In this document: positions 63,002 to 64,000 of the stretch, piece after piece | Position numbering within the stretch: position 1 is the first letter of the stretch | Layout of the letters: the number at the start of each line of letters is the position of its first letter | Source of the DNA: Devosia insulae DS-56 | Lineage (GTDB): Bacteria; Pseudomonadota; Alphaproteobacteria; Rhizobiales; Devosiaceae | Direction: 5' to 3' | Length of the DNA stretch: 64,000 nt | Assembly (NCBI RefSeq): GCF_000970465.2 | Contig: NZ_LAJE02000072.1 | Coordinates: 1 to 64,000, forward strand | Translations under genes and position numbers: made by a program | Notes under the pieces: model-generated | Database searches by the model: none | What the model was told of the DNA's origin: nothing | What the model saw: only the letters and a program-made list of their open reading frames with translations

Positions 63002-64000
63002 TAAGCCGCGACAATATCCTCGTCGCCCAGCTCAGTCTCGCCGACCACCATGTTGCGGCCGCGGTGCTTGGCGGCATAGAGGCAGCGGTCGGCGCGTTCG
63101 ATCAGGGTCGAGGGTGTATCGCCGGCGCGGTACATGGCGACACCGAACGAGGCAGTGACGCGGCCGAGCTTCTCGTTGGTCGAGCGCTTCAGCAGTTCCT
63201 TGGCCTGGATCGCCTTGCGGATGTTGTCGGCGAGGATCACCGCGCCCTCGAGGTCGGTATCGGGCAGCACAGCGGCGAATTCCTCACCGCCATAGCGGGC
63301 GGCGATATCGCGGCCCTTGATGTTGGATTTCAATGTCATGGCGACAAGGCGCAGCACCTGGTCGCCGGTCTGGTGGCCCCAGGTGTCGTTGAAGCGTTTG
63401 AAGTGATCGATATCGATCAGCATCAGGCACATATGGTCGCCGTGCTCTTCGGCCCGGCTCACGGCGCGCAGCAGCCCATCGTCGAAGGCCTTGCGGTTGT
63501 AGACCTTGGTGAGCGGATCGAGCAGCGCTTCGCGCCGGACATCGTCGAGGTCGCGCTGCAGTGCTTCGATATCGTCGCGCGAGGCCGCGAGATTCATCTC
63601 GAGTTGGTGATTGGCATCCTGCATGCGGCGGGTTTCTGCCAGCAGCGCATCGGCCAGCACCCGCAGTCTGGTGGCATCCAGCTCGTCCGAACCGAGATCG
63701 CCGCTCGCAACCTGCAGCGAGGCCGAATAGGCGCTGGCGGTGGTCATGGCGGTGTCGATGGCATCGTGAATGGCGACGATGCGGTTCGACATCCGCTGCG
63801 ACACGCCGGAGATGCGCTCGTTGGCGTCCTGGGCGCGGAGGAACTCGTTGTAGAGGCGCTCGGCGATATCGGCAGTCGGATGCCCGTCGCGGAAGATCGC
63901 GTTGACGCGGGCGTTCAGCGCCGGGTTGATGCCGGTAGCGTAGGTGTAGAGCAGTTCGTAGAACTGGGGGTACGGAGGAATCGTGGCCCGCTTCAGCAGG
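63001..64000 (-). CDS. Diguanylate cyclase (GGDEF), 5' end beyond window
   Basis: The same frame stays coding to the window edge (LLKRATIPPYPQFYELLYTYATGIN at 63999 downward), so the start lies outside. The N-terminal helical part (ARVNAIFRDGHPTADIAERLYNEF, split here) and a coiled coil precede a GGDEF domain: DPLTKVYNRKAF, LIDIDHFKRFNDTWGHQ and the active GGEEF in ARYGGEEFAAVL. The inhibitory site reads KGRD instead of RxxD, so product inhibition may be lost. It makes cyclic di-GMP, which the PilZ proteins in this window could bind. Confidence 0.9.
   Translation of the reverse strand, partial: LLKRATIPPYPQFYELLYTYATGINPALNARVNAIFRDGHPTADIAERLYNEFLRAQDANERISGVSQRMSNRIVAIHDAIDTAMTTASAYSASLQVASGDLGSDELDATRLRVLADALLAETRRMQDANHQLEMNLAASRDDIEALQRDLDDVRREALLDPLTKVYNRKAFDDGLLRAVSRAEEHGDHMCLMLIDIDHFKRFNDTWGHQTGDQVLRLVAMTLKSNIKGRDIAARYGGEEFAAVLPDTDLEGAVILADNIRKAIQAKELLKRSTNEKLGRVTASFGVAMYRAGDTPSTLIERADRCLYAAKHRGRNMVVGETELGDEDIVAA

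Noticed and set aside
1-64000. tRNA or rRNA genes
   Set aside because: I looked for cloverleaf-like GTTCGAATCC-type TpsiC segments and conserved 16S/23S stretches in the gaps between genes and found none convincing; a dedicated scan would be decisive.

Overview
The window is about 64 kb of high-GC, gene-dense chromosome from an alphaproteobacterium of the Hyphomicrobiales, plausibly Devosia or a close relative. The order folE - IscU-like scaffold - yidD - thrS, proteins typical of the group (DUF3126, DUF2336, BTLCP-type cysteine proteinase, PAS_5 and PilZ proteins), an Irr-type palindrome before a long suf operon, and intergenic palindromes all point there. The genus is inferred from gene content only. 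I saw no rRNA, tRNA, CRISPR array, phage or insertion sequence with a transposase.

1-15 kb: a possible peptide-modification locus on the minus strand (TPR protein, a 31-residue ORF with a strong ribosome binding site, YcaO, decayed TfuA). Small hypothetical genes, a MerR/TipAS regulator, CsbD and DUF1304 proteins follow. Then come a dihydrofolate-reductase-like enzyme divergent from a TetR regulator with a clear operator, an O6-alkylguanine repair enzyme, a gluconate pathway set (gntK, gluconate 5-dehydrogenase, gnd), an MFS exporter, and an FAD monooxygenase next to a CHCC zinc-finger protein.

15-30 kb: housekeeping genes: alpha/beta hydrolase, cysE, PilZ and PAS proteins, rhomboid protease, slyX, hisI, an AraC/GyrI-like regulator, folE, an IscU-like scaffold, yidD and thrS. 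After thrS lie two homologous small secreted proteins that flank a cupin gene.

30-52 kb: adenylate cyclase/TPR protein, an ECF sigma factor with two DGPF/YciI proteins, nitroreductase, a transglycosylase-like protein, DUF2336, NAD kinase, and prfB with its programmed frameshift. A LuxR-type regulator then converges on a 1107-residue fusion of 2-oxoacid dehydrogenase E1alpha, E1beta, a lipoyl domain and a ketoacyl-ACP synthase III. M23 peptidase, peroxiredoxin, a giant AsmA-like protein, a universal stress protein, tyrS and a hydrolase complete the stretch.

52-64 kb: an iron-sulfur assembly operon (NifS-type desulfurase, sufB, cupin, membrane protein, cupin, cupin, sufC, sufD, sufS, sufT, sufA) behind an Irr-box-like palindrome, then aroA of an unusual sequence type, a large palindromic repeat, and a diguanylate cyclase cut by the window end.

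The three observations most worth following are the cupin triplet and membrane protein inserted between sufB and sufC with overlapping start/stop codons, the single-chain E1-lipoyl-KAS III enzyme, and the YcaO/TfuA locus with its candidate precursor peptide and degenerating tfuA.
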